A DNA stretch of 64,000 nt from assembly GCF_000004195.4 (NCBI RefSeq), contig NC_030678.2, forward strand, positions 65,529,378 through 65,593,377. Reading direction: 5' to 3'. The notes below the pieces were generated by a model, which searched no databases, was not told the origin of the DNA, and worked only from the letters and a program-made list of their open reading frames with translations. Both the position numbers and the translations under genes were made by a program. Shown piece after piece: positions 37,201 through 51,600 of the stretch; within the stretch, counting starts at the first letter, position 1, and each line of letters begins with the position of its first letter. This DNA is from Xenopus tropicalis. Its lineage: Eukaryota; Chordata; Amphibia; Anura; Pipidae.

Positions 37201-40200
37201 TTGAATGGCTGCCCCCGTGGCTACACAGCAGCTTATTATATAAATTATAGTAGTGTTACTGTAGCAAACACACCAGTTTTACCAGTGCAGGGCAACAGTG
37301 CATTATATTTTTATTACTTTAAAGCTCTTTCATTTTTTTAGTGTTACTGTTCCTTTAAGTGTTGTGTATTTAATTGCATTTACTTTAGGAAAATTGTGTT
37401 TAATATTGGAAGCATTATAACAGTGGAACTATATAGTTTTAAAACAATAGATTATTGTTTGGCAGTTGTAAAATTGTGTTTATTTAAAGGAATACTGTCA
37501 TGCGAAAACATGGTGTTTTCAAGTTAATAGAGCTTCTCCAGCAGAATGTTGCATTGAAATCTGAAAGCAGTTCTAATGTGTAGCGCTGGCTCCTTCCGAA
37601 AGGTCGGACTCAGGCACAATGCACAGAGATAGCTGCCTACACACCAATATTACAGCTAAAAAAAAATACATTTGTTGGTTCAACAATTTTAAATGGTAAA
37701 GTATATATGCTATGTAAACAGTGTAACAGTATCCCTTTAAAAATAAAAAGTAAAAGGTGTAGTTTTTTTCATTGTCATTATAGAGAACGGATAAAGGTGC
37801 TGGGCATATGTAAGGTTCTTAAAATATTCTTAAAGTTCTTAGTGTTCACTCTAAAGTCTAGAATGATGCTTATTGTCTTAGCCTGACTGAGGTTGCAAGG
37901 GTTAGCCCACATGTACAGTTGCAAGAAAAAGTATGTGAACCCTTTGGAATGATATGGATTTCTGCACAAATTGGTCATAAAATGTGATCTGATCTTCATC
38001 TAAGTCACAACAATAGACAATCACAGTCTGCTTAAAATACACACAAATAATGAAATGTTTCCATGTTTTTATTGAACACACCATGTAAACATTCACAGTG
38101 CAGGTGGAAAAAGTATGTGAACCCTTGGATTTAATAGCTGGTTGAACCTCCTTTGGCAGCAATAACTTCAACCAAACGTTTCCTGTAGTTGCAGATCAGA
38201 CATGCACAACGGTCAGGAGTAATTCTTGACCATTCCTCTTTACAGAACTGTTTCAGTTCAGCAATATTTTTGGGATGTCTGGTGTAAATCGCTTTCTTGA
38301 GGTCAGGACTCTGACTGGGCCACTCCAGAAGGCGTATTTTCTTCTGTTTAAGCCATTCTGTTGTTGATTTACTTCTATGCTTTGGGTTGATGTCCTGTTG
38401 CTAAACCCATCTTCTGCTGAGATTCAGCTGGTGGACAGATGGCCTTAAGTTTTCCTGCAAAATGTCTTGATAAACTTGGGAATTCATTTTTCCTTCGATG
38501 ATAGAAATCCGTCCAGGCCCTGATGCAGCAAAGCAGCCCCAAACCATGATGCCCCCACCACCATACTTCACAGTTGGGATGAGGTTTTGATATTGGTGTG
38601 CTGTGCCTCTTTTTCTCCACACATAGTATTGTGTGTTTCTTTCAAACAACTCAACTTTGGTTTCATCTGTCCACAGAATATTTTTCCAGTTCTGCTGTGG
38701 AACATCCAGGTGCTCTATTGCAAACTTTAAATGTGCAGTAATGTTTTTTTGGACCGCAGTGGCTTCCTCTGTGGTATCCTCCCATGAAATTAATTCTTGT
38801 TTAGTGTTTTACGTATCGTAGATTTGCTAACAGGGATGTTAGCAGATGCCAGACACTTTTAGCTGACACTCTAGGATTCTTCTTCACCTCATTGAGCATT
38901 CTGCGCAGTCATCTTTACAGGATGGCCACTCCTAGGGAGAGTAGCAGCAGTGCTGAACCTTCTCCATTTATAGGTAATTTGTCTTACCATGGACTAATGA
39001 ACAGCAAGGCTTTTGGAGATACTTTTATAACCCTTTCCAGCTTTATGCAAGTCAACAATTCTTAATCGTAGGTTTTCTGAGAGCTCTTTTGTGCAAGGCA
39101 TCATTCACATCAGGCAATGCTTCTTGGGAAAATGCTGTTCTAACATCTGTTCTAACATCTGTACCCCGGCAGTTTCAGAACTCTTCACACATCCATTCAT
39201 GCAACTCTAACAAGTAACACCTGTTTGGAGAGTTGCATGATACTTGGGTAATCCTTTCAAAGTAACTCCACAGCATTCACACCTCCTGTGAGTTTCAGAT
39301 GTCACCTTTCTGAAGAGTTACATAGTGCCATTGTGAATGGATTAGTGGAAGAGTATATATGCTGAGGACTTCCCATACCAGTCAGTTGAACTGAAGAAGC
39401 TGCTCGGATGAGTAGTGAAACGTCTTCAATGATTACTAAACAAGTCCAGTTGCTTCAAATTTATTTATACTAGATATACCATGACCTGGATGAATGAAAA
39501 TCTTCATAGACTTCTTGGGAAAAGAAAACCCAAAATTGGTGTGTGTTTTTTATAGGGCAGGTCAGCTGTAACCAACACCTCCAATCTCATCTCATTGATT
39601 GGACTCCAGTTGGCTGACACCTCACTTCAATTAGCTCTTGTAGATGTCATTAGTCTAGGGGTTCACATACTTTTTCTACCTGCACTGTGAATGTTTACAT
39701 GGTGTGTTCAAATAATTATTTGTGTGGTATTAGTTTAAGCAGACTGTGATTTTCTATTGTTGTGATGAAGATCAGATCACATTTTATGACCAATTTGTGC
39801 AGAAATCCATATATTTTCAAAGGGTTTGCATACTTTTTCTTGCAACTGTAATTCTGCAGATCAGAGGCAGGGAATACATTGTTTCAAAAGAAAAAGTAAC
39901 ACAAACCAAATAAGAAGTATCAAAAGTGAAAAGTAACAAAATCACAGATGGTGGGGGCTCAGAGAAATGAGTGATGAAAACAGCAAAATCGCATCTAGTT
40001 TTATATGAAACAACCCAAGGGTAGTGTCTCATTAAGGCCACATGGGGACATACAGTCCAGTCTATATATCCACCTTTTTTCTTTTGAAACAATTTATTCC
40101 CTGCCTCTGATCTGTCTTTTTCAAGTGCTTGTATGCTAATACAGGTCCACTGGACACCTATGTGTTTACCTCACCGGCCCCCAGGTAAGAAGGTCTGGTT

Positions 40201-43200
40201 GGGGCAGCAGGTGTGCCCCTATATAGCTTACACAGTGCCCCGCAGGTGGCATACAACCTAGTTGTATGTATTTTTTTTATATTTATTGTTTATTTGATTC
40301 TGTGCATGCATTGGTTGCCTAGCAACAACATTGGCACCAATTCCACTAAATAAACGTTTGCATACACTCAGGGGTATATTTACACAGCATTATAAATATA
40401 ACCCTCAGTGTTGTTATCCCTGATGAAAGTTCCAGTTAGGAACTGAAATGTTGGACTCAATAAACCTCATTTTTACTCAAATTTATTTTTGTGTAAATCC
40501 CTGTGAGTGCTGTCACTGTTTTGGGGAATATAGATGTATGTTTGTATAGCATGTTTGTATATTTGTTCACCCAGCACCTACATATAAACTATTTATTGAC
40601 AACAAATGCACAAAAATGCATGTAAACCCAAAGGCAGTTGTCACATGGCACATTTTCTCCAATGGCACTTTAATTGAGCTCCCAGTATAGACAAGCAGCA
40701 CACAATAAGTTTAACTAGACTTTAGGCTAATATCAGATTCCAATACCACTTGAAATTTAAGAGTGCAGGCAGCACATTTGTGTCACTGTGCCCTGAAGGG
40801 TTTTTAATTTAAACTATATTTGAGCCTTGAAAGTACACACCGCATTTTGGCATTTATAGTACGAAAAAAAGAATCTTATTAAAGAATCTTACCAAATTGG
40901 AATATAGTAGAACCCCCATTTTAAATTTTTCAAGGGACCAGAAAAAATGGTGAAAAATATGGGAAAGTGTATATTCAGTGAAATTCATTATGTAGTAGCC
41001 ACAAAAACAGTGTAAAATGAGGGAAAATGTTAAATTAGGGTATGTAAAATGAACTTCTACTGTATATGTTGGTACAAATTGCCCTTTTACATAGTTTACA
41101 TTGAGTTGCCATTTTGTTATAATCTGTGTGCTTAATCATATATTTCCTGACAGGAAATAATGTTGTTCTAACTGCAACAGAAAGAAGTAAAAGACAGAAC
41201 TCTGTCCATTTTTTGGCTGATGTAACCTAGCATGTATGTGTGCTCTTGGTTTGTTAAAGGAAAACTATTCCACCAAACTATGTAGGTCTCTATAAAGATA
41301 TATTGCATAAACAAGCTCATATATAATACCCTGCTTCATCTAAATAAATCATTTGCATGAAAATATACTTTTTTGGTAGTATGTGCTATTGAGTAAATAG
41401 AAAATTGCCATTTTAACAATTCAGGGCCACCTCGTGGGATCATAGGATTCACAGTGAACACAAACAAGCCAAGGCGCACATACATGCTAGGCCACATCAG
41501 CCAATAAATGGACAAAGTTCTGTCTTTTGCTTCCACACTTCTTTCTGTTAAAGGTGCATTATTTCTGGTCATGTGATCTCTGGGGGAGCACACAGCCCAT
41601 CACTAAATGGTGGATCAAGGGAAAGGATGTAAAAAGGTGATATTTACTGATATACCCTATGTATATATTCCAGTTTGGTGAGATTATTTAAATAGGTCAC
41701 TTAACCAACAGATAGTTTATATTATGTTAAGTATTCATTCTGGGGGTATAGATTTCCTTTAATGTGCCCTGTGAATTATGAGTAGGAGAGGAGGCCTGTA
41801 GCACTTAAATTTGAAATTTTTTATTTAGTATTATCCAATGGCACAGACTGCTAGAAAAGTATATTTTTATGAAAATATATTTTATAGATAAAACAGTGGT
41901 TTACATATGAGTTGTTTTATTCAATATATCTTCATAGAGACCTACATTGTTCAGAGGTATAGTTTTACTTTAGTTTCTGGGGAAGAATCTAAATAATGTA
42001 TCTGAAGAGGTTTAGTTTAAAGTTATGCCTACCTTTTGGTTAAAAAGAAACAAATAGGCATTTCAAAAGTGGGGACTTGTTAGCAAAAATCTTTTTCTTT
42101 TAAATCTTATAATGTAGATATGAGCTTACCTTCAAGTTCAGCTGTGTTTTCATCTCTAAAACCTATGTGTTGAGCAAGCAGTGCCACCTATTAACTCATT
42201 AACAAAGCATCAATGGCATTGGCTTGCAATGGGATTCATGCTATGCAAATGATGAAGAAGGGGATAGAGCATGTGCAGCTGCAAGAAGTAGTGGAGGCAA
42301 TGATACAGTGAGGACACAAGGTTAATTACGCTCTAACTTCATTATAAGATTTAATAGAAACTAGCAAAAAAAAGAAATTACTGGCAATAAGTAAAAAGTA
42401 ATACTGACAATGTAATGTGTACTTGCTGAAGACTTATTAATCAAAAGGAAGACGTCCCCTTTAAAAGGATAACTATACCACAGCCTCTTTCTGGTTTCAA
42501 GCACAATATAAATCTATGCTATGAATCATATTGCAAGCTTATATTTAAGTGTTTAAAAAAATTTTAGTAATGCATACGTGTCTAGCTCTGCTGGATTCAG
42601 CGTAAAAGGGGCAGTATATAATTAAGCTTTTTAATATCTTGAATGTTTCAGGAGAATCCAGCCTATAAAGGGGATGCACCAGAATTTAAATCAGGATCTT
42701 CTAATGCAGTAAGTGTACACAAAAGACCCACTAAGAGCCAACATTCACCACCATCCTTATTGTAATAAAAAGCTAAACCAAGCTTAATTTATCATAAGAT
42801 AACTTAAGAAAAAGCACACCTTATACTTATGGGGACTGAAATTATACAGGGTTGGACTGAACCACCAACCCAGGCTTAGCAGTGTGGTGGGAAGGTGTGG
42901 TTGTGGCCCTGGGTACCCAGTTTGTCAATACTTTTTTATAGATTGTACATACAATATAAATAAATATCATGTGCTTCAATTCAATTACATATGAGCATTA
43001 AATGTTTACATGTGTTGTTTATACAACAACTTTTGTTTAAACACTAACTATTCTTGCATTGGAAAGGTTCTGCACTGCACTGTGGTGTAACATCAACTTT
43101 TATAACATCTGTACTCAATGCAATGTAATTTTTAACATTCCGAAACTCAATCAATACTGATCTTATTTGGCACTGTTAAAAATAGTTGCTACATTGTTAT

Positions 43201-46200
43201 GATCTGATTTACACTGGTTGATCAAACGCCAGCAAGTTACACGCACGCCGTCCTATCATGGGAGCTGTTTGTGAGTAAATGGCATATGATGGGAGCTGTC
43301 TTCATATGATGAGAGCTGTTAGAGGCATGTACGCCTTCATATGATGGGAGCTGTTAGAGACTAAACGGCATACGATGGGAGCTGTTAGACACTAAACGGC
43401 AAGTGAGTTGCATGCAAGGCTGCACGTAATCATATGCTTTCTGTATGTAAACAGTACACACAGTGATAAATTGTTGCCTCGAATCCCACGTGCCTTGGCG
43501 CACACAGGGGAGCGCACAGTAGTTGTTAGCAGTAGCTGCTGCATTTCCCACCCTAGGCTTATACTCGAGTCAATACGTTTTTCCAGTTTTCTTAGGTAAA
43601 ATTAGGTACATCGGCTTATATTCGGATTGGCTTATACTCGAGTATAGCGCTAAATCTCCTTTACGTACATTAAAGGGGATTATAGACAGATAGGGGGTGT
43701 TCTTTTTTCCCCATAAAAATGATAAGCGCACCAGACGTCACCCCTTTAGACTAGAGGAACAGAATTTTCATTTGAAGCAGTGAAGGTGTATTTTTACGTG
43801 AGGGGAGTGAGGTTGTGATACCTTGGATGATTTCTTGAACAAGCATAATATCCAAGGCTATTGTGATGCTAAAATCTACAATTAGTATTGATGTTGGTAT
43901 ATATAGTTTATGTACGTGAGTTTATAAATAGATCGGTTTGGATCTATATGTGTGCATTGGGGTTTGCTTGGAAGAGTTGAATTTGAACTTGATGGACTTG
44001 GTCTTTTCAACCTAACTTAACTATGTAACTATTTAAGTGGTATGCAAATTTTAAAATCTCAAATGCTTAACCCTACATCGAATCACATCTGCTACTTAGC
44101 TGCCTAGATTGCTAGTTTCTTCAGATCCTCCTCCAAGGATGACACATCCTGGATGTAATGCTTAACCCTACATCGAATCACATCTGCTACTTAGCTGCCT
44201 AGATTGCTAGTTTCTTCAGATCCTCCTCCAAGGATGACACATCCTGGATGTAATGAACTGACCTGCATAGGTTTGTGTCAATGGCAACCAGACCTTAGTA
44301 CAATATGCAAATGTTTATTTTATCGAAAGCTTTAGCAAAATCCAAGTATCAAACTTATAGTTTTGCACAATTAAGTATCATCAACAAAAATAGAAACAGT
44401 ACTTTCTATGCCCACCTCCAGGACATTAATAAACAAGTTAAAAACCAAAGGATACAGCCCTGTGGTACTCATAGAAAATATAAAAGTGTAACAAAGCAAA
44501 TGTGCTGCAAACTTTTCTTGTTTATTGAGATTTCTGCACAATGTTTCTGGGGATGCTCCCCCTTCCTCAGGTGCTCTCCTCCGCAACATTGTGCAGAGAT
44601 CATAGAAGGCGTTCCAGTTAGTTAGGCATTCTGTTAGAACCTCTCAACCTGTTGTGCATGTAACTTTGTACCTTTAATGAGCTATATATCCAGATTATCC
44701 TGGTCACCCCAGCATGATGCTGTTGAAATGAAAGTGGATGCCAGACACACTGTCGGTTTTGTGCAGTGAGAAGCAACCAGAAACAAGTATACATGGTGCC
44801 TATGTGTGACAGTTAAACAAAATTAATTATAAAACAGGTTATTTTGAGTTGAGGGATTCTAACAAAATCCCAAAACTTCATGGGTTGTCTTTTCATCCCT
44901 AATCAAAATAATAAATAAATTATGTTCGGTACAAGACCTATTCATTGATCTTATTTTGAATAAAGGGGTGTATGCAAAGTCCTTTAACTTATTGTGCACA
45001 CATTTGTACGCATGCAGATTGTTTAAAAAAGCATAATTTATTCATTGTACTATATTTCTGGTGGACCAACACCCTTCACCTGTTACAAACAAAGTAATGA
45101 CATGAAGTAACAATTAAGTATTTATTGGTAAATTAAGTAACATAGTGATTACTGGGGAAAATAATTAATTGGTATGGAGGATGAGATTCTGGGTACAAGT
45201 ACAAAAAATGGGATAGATGCCATCCAAGCTTTCAAATTTCTGCAGATTTTTGCACACTGGATACCAACCAGCCAACTGTCCGTCAACCTGTGGACCATGT
45301 GATTGGCATCTGTGTTAAAAAAGAAATCTGTAGGCCCAAATTCATGACGCTAAGAACATCTCTTGTTCCACACAAGTTAAGTCCTATAATACTTATTGAA
45401 AAAACAAAGACGGAAAACAAAGTTGGATCAGTTGGAAAACATTACAAGTCAATGCAATCACTGCAGTCAGTTTCCTTTGTGCTATTCTTTAGGAAATAAC
45501 TTAATGTACAATATTTCTGCCCTACTACTTGGTAAGCTTTAGTTCTCCTTTCACAAGGATATAAACTAGAGTTGTTTATATTGAATTCACATACCCTACA
45601 ATCTGTAATAAAATGTATAGTAGAATTAAAAATGTTGATTTAGTTCTAAAATTCTAAATTTGGGCTTAGTTCCCCTTCAATGCACTTTTTGGTGACTATT
45701 AATATTAAGCATGAATTAAGAAACTATGTCAATATATTAAATGCTAATGACCATCACACTTTGTAATGTACAGTATTAAAGAGTACTTGAAATGGTTTTA
45801 TAGTTTTTAAATATTTTCATTAAATGGTATTCCCTGCCAATTGCTATGTTTCTTTCTTTACTGTTAAAGGAGAAGGAAAGGCTAATAAAGAGTTAATCTT
45901 AAGCTGCAGGCATACCTTCAGTTCTCTCAATAGTGCCCTTAAGTCTCCCCATATTTCACCTGTTCAGATGATCACAAGCCAAACAGGAAGAAAAAACGCT
46001 GATCTGTGTAAAAAAAAGTTCCCATAATGCCTTGCTCCTGCTCCGAGGCCCAGACCAGTGTACAAACTCAGTTTGTAAGACTATGAGGCAGCTTCCTGCT
46101 GATTGGCTCAGATCCACATTCCTAAGGGGGGGGGTGAGTTCTTAGCATTCTTGAGGGAGGGGGGAGCAGGAGAGAGGAGAGAGCTGCGTGTCTCTGGCAC

Positions 46201-48656
46201 AAGAAAACGTACACAACAAACCTTTTAACAGAGAACTCAGTGCAGTGTTTCTGTGAGTGCTTATGGCTGTATTTACATAGACCTTTCTGATAAATCTTAC
46301 TTAGTTTTTACCTTTCTTTCTACTTTAAACAATCTGCATGTGTAGAAATGTGTTTGGTGAAAGTACATGACAACATGTGGCTTTAAAAACTCCCGACACT
46401 ACTAATTACTGTTATTGTGAATATGCCAATCAATTTATTTTCGTTAAAATTAAACAATAGGTTTGAAGCTGTAAAATTGCTTTACTGTATGAAAATTGAC
46501 TAATCCAATTTATTATCTTATCAAATTATTTACTCTAAGATTGTTATTATGCTCCCTAACCTTATAAACAAAATGTAGTTCCATACAGGCTGTATGTCAT
46601 AACTATGCAAAATACTAACTAAACTGTAGGGGGAAAATGTATTTTCCTTTAAGCCCTGTTATAAGAACTCTGATTTTTGCAGCATAGAGCTATGCTGGTT
46701 AAATTAATTGAATGTGAAGTGCCAAGGTAGCTCAGTTAGCCCCATGCATTGTGGGTACAGGGAGACACACAATGCTTACCAACCAGTGTGGCAGGTACAG
46801 TGGTTTCATCACTGCCAGTGGATATGAAAAAGTTGCATGTGCCATAGCGCTCAAGAAACCTCCTAAAATTCATTCATTTGCTATTTCATTTTACTTTTTT
46901 TTCTTTTTTCTTAACAATTAACTCTCCCTTTACCTTTCTTTTTTAATTCACTTTATATTTGTGCTTCAGGATTTTGTTTTCTTTGCTTTTGTATTCACTC
47001 TTTCTTTTGTATTGTTATTTTCAGGTAGTCAGCACACGACCCAGTCGTAAAAATGCAGGCGAAAAGATCAAATTTCGTCTTGTTGCAGTACCCCATGGGA
47101 ATGACATTGCTTCTCTTTTTGAACTGGACCCCACTACTCTGCAGAAGACAGACTCTCTTGTTCCTCGGTAGTAGTAAATGCAAAACACAAACACTTCACA
47201 TGGAATTACAAGATTTAAAGGACCAGAAAAAAATATTTTTATAATTTATTAATTTTACTTAACTGTAGTTTGGTTTTTAGAAGATAATTTGGAGATCATT
47301 TACTAAATAAATGCCACAATTCAGCATTCTTTCCCAGAATTTTAATGTAATAATGTGCTGGTTATTACATCCTTTGTACATGGGAACCACTTGCACCTTA
47401 GGCATCGGGGCATATGAGCAGAAGATGGACACATCCACAAAAATAGACGCATTAGGCAATTGAGGAGTATATGAGAGTTTAAAACAGTGCATATAACTGC
47501 ATTTTTATTATTTTTTTTCTTTATTTTCTTTTATTGCAAAATGGGCATGAGTTTGCAAGTAGAGCAGTAATTTTAAATAGAGTAAGGGTTTGCACACAAA
47601 AAACACAAGCACAGAGGTAGTATTAAAAAAATAATTATCCTTTATATAATATACAGAAAGTTTAACAACAATCAATTGTAATTACAAAACTACAGAAGGT
47701 AACACATAAAATTGTAAAGTAATACATACCACAAAAATGTGCACAGGCAAAAAGAGACACACAGGTTAGCGGATACAAAGATGAGAATTACCCCAGCGTT
47801 TCGGCAGAAAGCCTTTCTCAAGGGGAATCCTGATGCATAAATGAATGTGGAAGATATATGTAGTTAATGCGTCAGAATTCCCCTTTCTGACGAAACATTG
47901 GGGTAACTCTCTTTGGCAAGGGTATCTGCTTACCCGTGTGTCTTCTTTTTGCCTGTGCACATTTTTGTGGTATTTATTACTTTACAATTTTATGTGTTAG
48001 TTTCTGTAATTTTGTATTTAAAATTTATTGTTGTTAAACCTTCTGTATATTATATAAAGGATAACTATTTTTTTTTTAATACTACCACTGTGCTTTGTGT
48101 TTTTTTGTATGCCAAGCATTACTCTATTTAAAATTATTGTCCTTGGTAACCTATATGGGGGTACAATTTTTGGGTTTTTTGCACCAAACACCTATACTGT
48201 ATCTTTGACTGGGAAGTGTGCCCTCCATTTATCTATATTTTACAAGTAAAGCAGAACAGAATTCTGTAAGCAGAGGTAAGTTGCCGGTGGTGACTACTGA
48301 TACACAGGTGATGTATACCTAACCACTAGTAAAAAAATAAATAAAGCTATTCTATAGACATATTAAAGTCTTAAAAGACATTAATGGGGTAAAAGGCACT
48401 AAGTTTGCCCAGGAGCAGAAACCCATAGCAACCAATCAGCAGGTAGCATGTACAGGTCACCTGTTTAAAAACAAACAACTTATTGGTTGCTATGGGTTAC
48501 TGCTCCTTGGCAAGCTTAGTGGCTTTTACTACATATGAGGGAAAAAATTGTAAACGAGCTGTGATTGCTTGTTTTTAAACTATTATGGTCTGAGTTTCCA
48601 GTGCTATTTGGCTCAGGTCAATACCAGGTAAATACAATAATAATTAAATAATTGAC

Positions 48657-48690
<34 letters not shown>

Positions 48691-51600
48691 CTATAAACAA
48701 CACTATACAAGTTCCAAATGTTCTATGACCATATGAAGGTAAGTTAATAAATTAAGTGCAGCAGTATTTTAAATGTGATACAGGTATGGGATCCATTATC
48801 TTGAAACCTGTTATCCAGAAAGTTCCAAATTACAGAAAGGCCATCTCCTATAGACTTCATTATAAGCAAATAACTCTAATTTTTAAAAATGATTTCCATT
48901 TTCTTTGTAATTATAAAACGGTACATTGTACTTTATCCCAGCTAAGATATAATTAATCCTTATAGGAGACAGACAAATCCTATTGGGTTTATTTAGTGCT
49001 TAAATTATTTTTAGCAGACTTAAGGTATGAAGATCCAAATTACAGAAAGATCCCTTATCTGAAAACCCCCAGGTCCTAAGCATTCTGGATAACAGGTCCC
49101 ATAGCTATACTACAATACAAATTTACTGTTAGCAACAATGGCGCTAAACTGACCTTTGGTGTTAGTCTAACTTTTTTGTTATTGCATACAGGAACTCTTT
49201 TGTGAGATTACGCCACCTCTGCACTAATACTTGGATCCAGAGCACCAATGTACCCATTGATGTAGATGAGGAGAGACCAATACGCCTTATGGTACTTGGG
49301 GTGGGGATGGGGTGGCTGGGAAGTTTTAAAGTCCATTTCAGTGATGTAGGGGTGCACCAAATCCTGAATCCTTCATGAAAGAGGGAATCCAAACCCTAGT
49401 TTGCATATCCAAATTAGGGCAAGGAAGGTGGTTCACAGACACCTGGAATCAGTATACTACTGATTACTTGTGCTGAACTATAACCCAAAATTTTGTTGTC
49501 TTCTGGTGCACTTTGTGTATGTTATGCTTTTCAGGTGTGGTTGTGACCACACCTGAAAAGCATAACATACACAAAGTGCACCAGAAGACAGACATGGTGG
49601 CCCCAATCATTTTATGACATATTGTGGCCCTAAGGATTTCATTAAGCACTGTGACACCTGTATATCATGACTCAATGTAGCACAAGCATCCCACGCTACA
49701 TATTGACCCTCAGCATCTCTAATACCCATTTCTAAACAATTCAAAACTCAGAAAATCACCAGAGCTGTATTAAGTCCCATCAGTACAAATGACACACAGA
49801 CACTGGTAGCCAGGGCCCCCTAAAACATTGGTAGCCAGGGCCCTCCTAAAACATTGGTAGCCAGGGCACCCCTAAAACATTGGTAGACAGGTGTTATGTT
49901 TTGCATTGGTGCCAGGGCAGGGACCCCCTAAAACATTGCTATCCAGCCCAGGGCCCCCTAAAATATTGCTGGTCCTCCCCCAGTGTCCCCATACTATGGC
50001 CCGCTCCCCACTGCTGCATCCTCCAGCTCCCCCAGCATCCTCCCCAACATCTTCCAGCTCCCTCCCAGCATCCTCCAGCTCCCCTTTAGCATCCTCCAGC
50101 TCCCTCCCAGCATCCTCCCCAGCATCCTCCAGCTCCCCCATAGCATCCTACAGCTCTCCCTTAGCATCCTCTAGCTCCCCCCTAGTATCCTCCAGCTCCC
50201 CCCAGTATACTCCAACATCCTCCAGCTTTTTCCCAGTTTCCTCCCCAGCATCCCCCAGCTGCCTCTTAACTTCCTCCAGCTCCCCCCAGCATCCTCCAGC
50301 TCCCTCCCAGTGTCCTCTCCAGCATTCTCCAGCTCCCCCCTAGTATCCTCCAGCTCTCCCCAGCATCCTCCCCAACATCCTTCAGCTCCCCCGCAACATC
50401 CTCCCCAACATCTCCCTGCTTTTTGCGGCTCCCCCTGCTCCCACCACCACCTGCCTGCTTGCCTGCTGCGTTTGGCTGCGTCCCCCGGCTGTTCTTCTCC
50501 CTGTGACGTCACACTCATGTCTCCCAGGAGCACCGCAGCTTCTGCACTGAATTCACCTAAATGAATGGAACTGAGCGGAAGAAGCAGTGCTCCCGAGAGA
50601 CCTGAGTATGATGTCACGGGGAGAAGAAGATTAGCAAAAGGGTTAATGTTTAGTTTCTCGTAGTGTGTCTTTTATACCAATACTCTGTAAATGTAGGGTT
50701 ATGGGCAGCTAGATTTGGGCCTATGCTACAGTTGGGAAGGAAAGCAGGTCCTTTGGCATTTCAATATTTGGCCAGGGGGTGTCAGGATTCCCCTGGTTTA
50801 TAAAAAGGGAAGCCAACACATGCTCTTTCTCTTTGGTATATAAAAATGGAAGCCAATTTTTGCCTTCTCTCTTTTCCTTCCCCTCCAAAGAAGGTGTGTG
50901 TGCTAAGGGGCCTAGAATGGAGTAAGGTTCCAGTAGGAGTAGTAAGTGCCAGAAATCAAGGTTGTTAGTAGAACAACCAGAGGCTACAAAGAGGAGGCTT
51001 CTAAGGGTTAGTACCCTGTAGTGCTAATACTACTAGTATAGGAAATCAAGTAGTCAGGCTCAGAAATAGATGGATTAATGGAGTAATACAGCAGTAATTC
51101 AGGAGCATTGCCCAGCACAGAGAATTGTTTCACTAAGGCAGTGACTACTATCTCTATCAAACACTATTTCTGTATTTGTGTTGTATAACGACTGACATAA
51201 GAAAGGACTTGAACTATTTATTATTTTGATATTGTACTATCTACCTTTTATGCATTGATAATCTTTATGGTGACATTAGGGGCTGGGCGGTAGATATTTG
51301 GTGAATGAGTGATGACATTTTGGACTGAGTGAAAATGTCAGTGGACATGGCAAATTGCCTACTGCAATCATTGCACAATTCTGGGTCAATTCTGAATTTT
51401 GTCTGTGTTTTGGGAACTCTGAAACCTGGACAACCAGATAGCCCCTGTAATAAACTAGATTGTTCAAATCCAAACATGTGGCAACCCTAGACCAAGCTCC
51501 TGAAACAGAATATGTGCTCTAAAAACAAAGACAAATGGGTAAAGTGATAGATCTGGCACTAAGTATTGCAAGGTAGGTCATGGTGTCTAAGGTAGAAATG

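Noticed and set aside
37916..39848. Possible active Tc1 transposon
   Set aside because: The transposase frame has stops and a nested insertion upstream of its start; only the ends look intact.
49872..50617. Ser/Pro-rich (+) and Glu/Gly-rich (-) frames of up to 150 residues
   Set aside because: Products of a C/T-rich minisatellite; no conserved sequence or splice signals.
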